From assembly GCF_002115745.1 (NCBI RefSeq), contig NZ_JFKB01000002.1, positions 62,001 through 126,000 of the forward strand: DNA of 64,000 nt. The letters run 5' to 3'. The position numbers and the translations under genes are program-made. Below the pieces are notes generated by a model, which did not search any database, was not told the DNA's origin, and saw nothing but the letters and a program-made list of their open reading frames with translations. The DNA is from Thalassospira alkalitolerans (GTDB taxonomy: Bacteria; Pseudomonadota; Alphaproteobacteria; Rhodospirillales; Thalassospiraceae). Of the stretch, positions 63,411-64,000 are shown one piece after another. The first letter of the stretch is position 1, and every line of letters begins with the position of its first letter.

Positions 63411-64000
63411 CTACAGGCCGATCTTGCCAGCACGGCTGGACATGAAAATGCCGCTTGGGCTTGGCAGTGGCAGTTCGGCAATGGGTTCGAACGTATAAGG
63501 GTTGTATCCGATCACCTTGTTGTCATCGCGCACCGAAAGCCATATCTGATCGCCGCGTGAACTGAATTCCATATGCAAAACACCCTTGCCCGGTTTCAGT
63601 TCGCCAACGATGGCAAGGCTTTCGGTGTCGATGATCTGGACCGTGTCGTAATCAGGCACCGAAAAATTGACCCAGACATGCCGGTTATCAGGATGGGCCA
63701 TGACAAAGACCGGTTGTCCATGCACGGGGATCGCGCCAATTTGTTGCCAGGTTTCGGTATCAATCACGAGAACTTCGTGATGACCGACCGCCGGAACAAA
63801 AGCGCGTTTTCCCGCAATCGCCCATCCTTCAAGGTGGGGCATTTTGTAGACCGGCAAGCGTTCCTGTCCCTTGCCGTAATGATCAAGAATGCGCTTTACG
63901 CCATTTTCGGGATGCCAAAGGTCCAGCAGGGCCATGCCATCTTCGCCAAACAGCCCGGCAATATAATAACGGCCATTTGATGTGATCAGCGCGTCATAGG
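63411..64000 (-). CDS. nirF: NirF, heme d1 biosynthesis protein, C-terminal part (cut by window edge)
   Basis: The frame is open through the right edge, so the N-terminus is missing; 195 codons are visible. The sequence is a d1-type propeller: YKMPHLEGWAIAGKRAFVPA, VFVMAHPDNRHVWVNFS, GVLHMEFSSRGDQIWLSVRD, and the C-terminal LPLPSPSGIFMSSRAGKIGL. These match NirF, which acts late in heme d1 synthesis, binding the precursor. It is the most upstream gene of the visible minus-strand nirFDLGHJN series; nirS and nirC/E would be expected beyond the window. Confidence 0.88.
   Translation of the reverse strand, partial: YDALITSNGRYYIAGLFGEDGMALLDLWHPENGVKRILDHYGKGQERLPVYKMPHLEGWAIAGKRAFVPAVGHHEVLVIDTETWQQIGAIPVHGQPVFVMAHPDNRHVWVNFSVPDYDTVQIIDTESLAIVGELKPGKGVLHMEFSSRGDQIWLSVRDDNKVIGYNPYTFEPIAELPLPSPSGIFMSSRAGKIGL

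Overview
The window looks like a stretch of chromosome from a marine, denitrifying alphaproteobacterium of the Rhodospirillales type, probably close to Thalassospira. That placement is an inference from gene content (rhizobial-type rhaRSTPQUK/rhaDI locus, nosRZDFYLX, napEFDABC, norCBQDEF, nir heme d1 genes), the moderate GC content and the dense operons. No rRNA, tRNA, CRISPR array, prophage or intact insertion sequence was seen.

Layout. (1) 1-6256: the start of a urea ABC transporter operon (urtA, urtB cut by the window edge), divergent from a two-component pair whose kinase is fused to an NCS1/cytosine-permease-like membrane domain. (2) 6481-12252: a degradative HMG-CoA reductase (mvaA) with a three-part TRAP importer, divergent from a MocR regulator; this looks like a mevalonate uptake and oxidation unit. 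(3) 12495-23400: a complete L-rhamnose catabolic locus, with rhaRSTPQUK on the minus strand and rhaD, rhaI on the plus strand, and a pair of inverted operator-like repeats between them. (4) 23492-34825: a polyol (probably pentitol) locus. A SorC regulator, HAD phosphatase and 5'-truncated RidA gene lie on the minus strand; an ABC importer, three dehydrogenases and a xylulokinase lie on the plus strand, with a 14-bp-arm palindrome in the divergent promoter. (5) 35043-64000: a denitrification supercluster: nosRZDFYLX, then napEFDABC on the opposite strand, ubiTUV (O2-independent ubiquinone synthesis), dnrN (iron-centre repair), norCBQDEF, and the heme d1 genes nirF-D-L-G-H-J-N (nirF cut by the right edge). 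The nirS structural gene is not in the window.

How the parts work together. Periplasmic nitrate reductase (Nap), NO reductase (Nor) and N2O reductase (Nos) give three of the four denitrification steps, and the nir genes make the cofactor for the missing step (NirS). UbiTUV would keep ubiquinone available without O2 for NapC and the cytochrome bc1 route, and DnrN would repair nitrosylated iron centres. Crp/FNR-type 14-bp boxes (TTGA[T/C]-N4-[A/G]TCAA) sit in front of nosR, napE, ubiT, dnrN and norC, so the whole set appears to belong to one low-O2/NO regulon.

The most unusual signal is a sixth such box at 43964-43977, in the nosX-napC gap. It is followed at the exact class-II spacing by a TATACT -10 and then by about 83 nt ending in a strong intrinsic terminator, with no convincing ORF. 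This is a candidate anaerobically or NO-induced small RNA, with a 10-bp stem presenting a C-rich (anti-Shine-Dalgarno-like) loop. Other points worth attention are the transporter-kinase fusion, hairpins directly after the binding-protein gene in all four importers, and a small element with terminal inverted repeats whose end sequence recurs 6 kb away.
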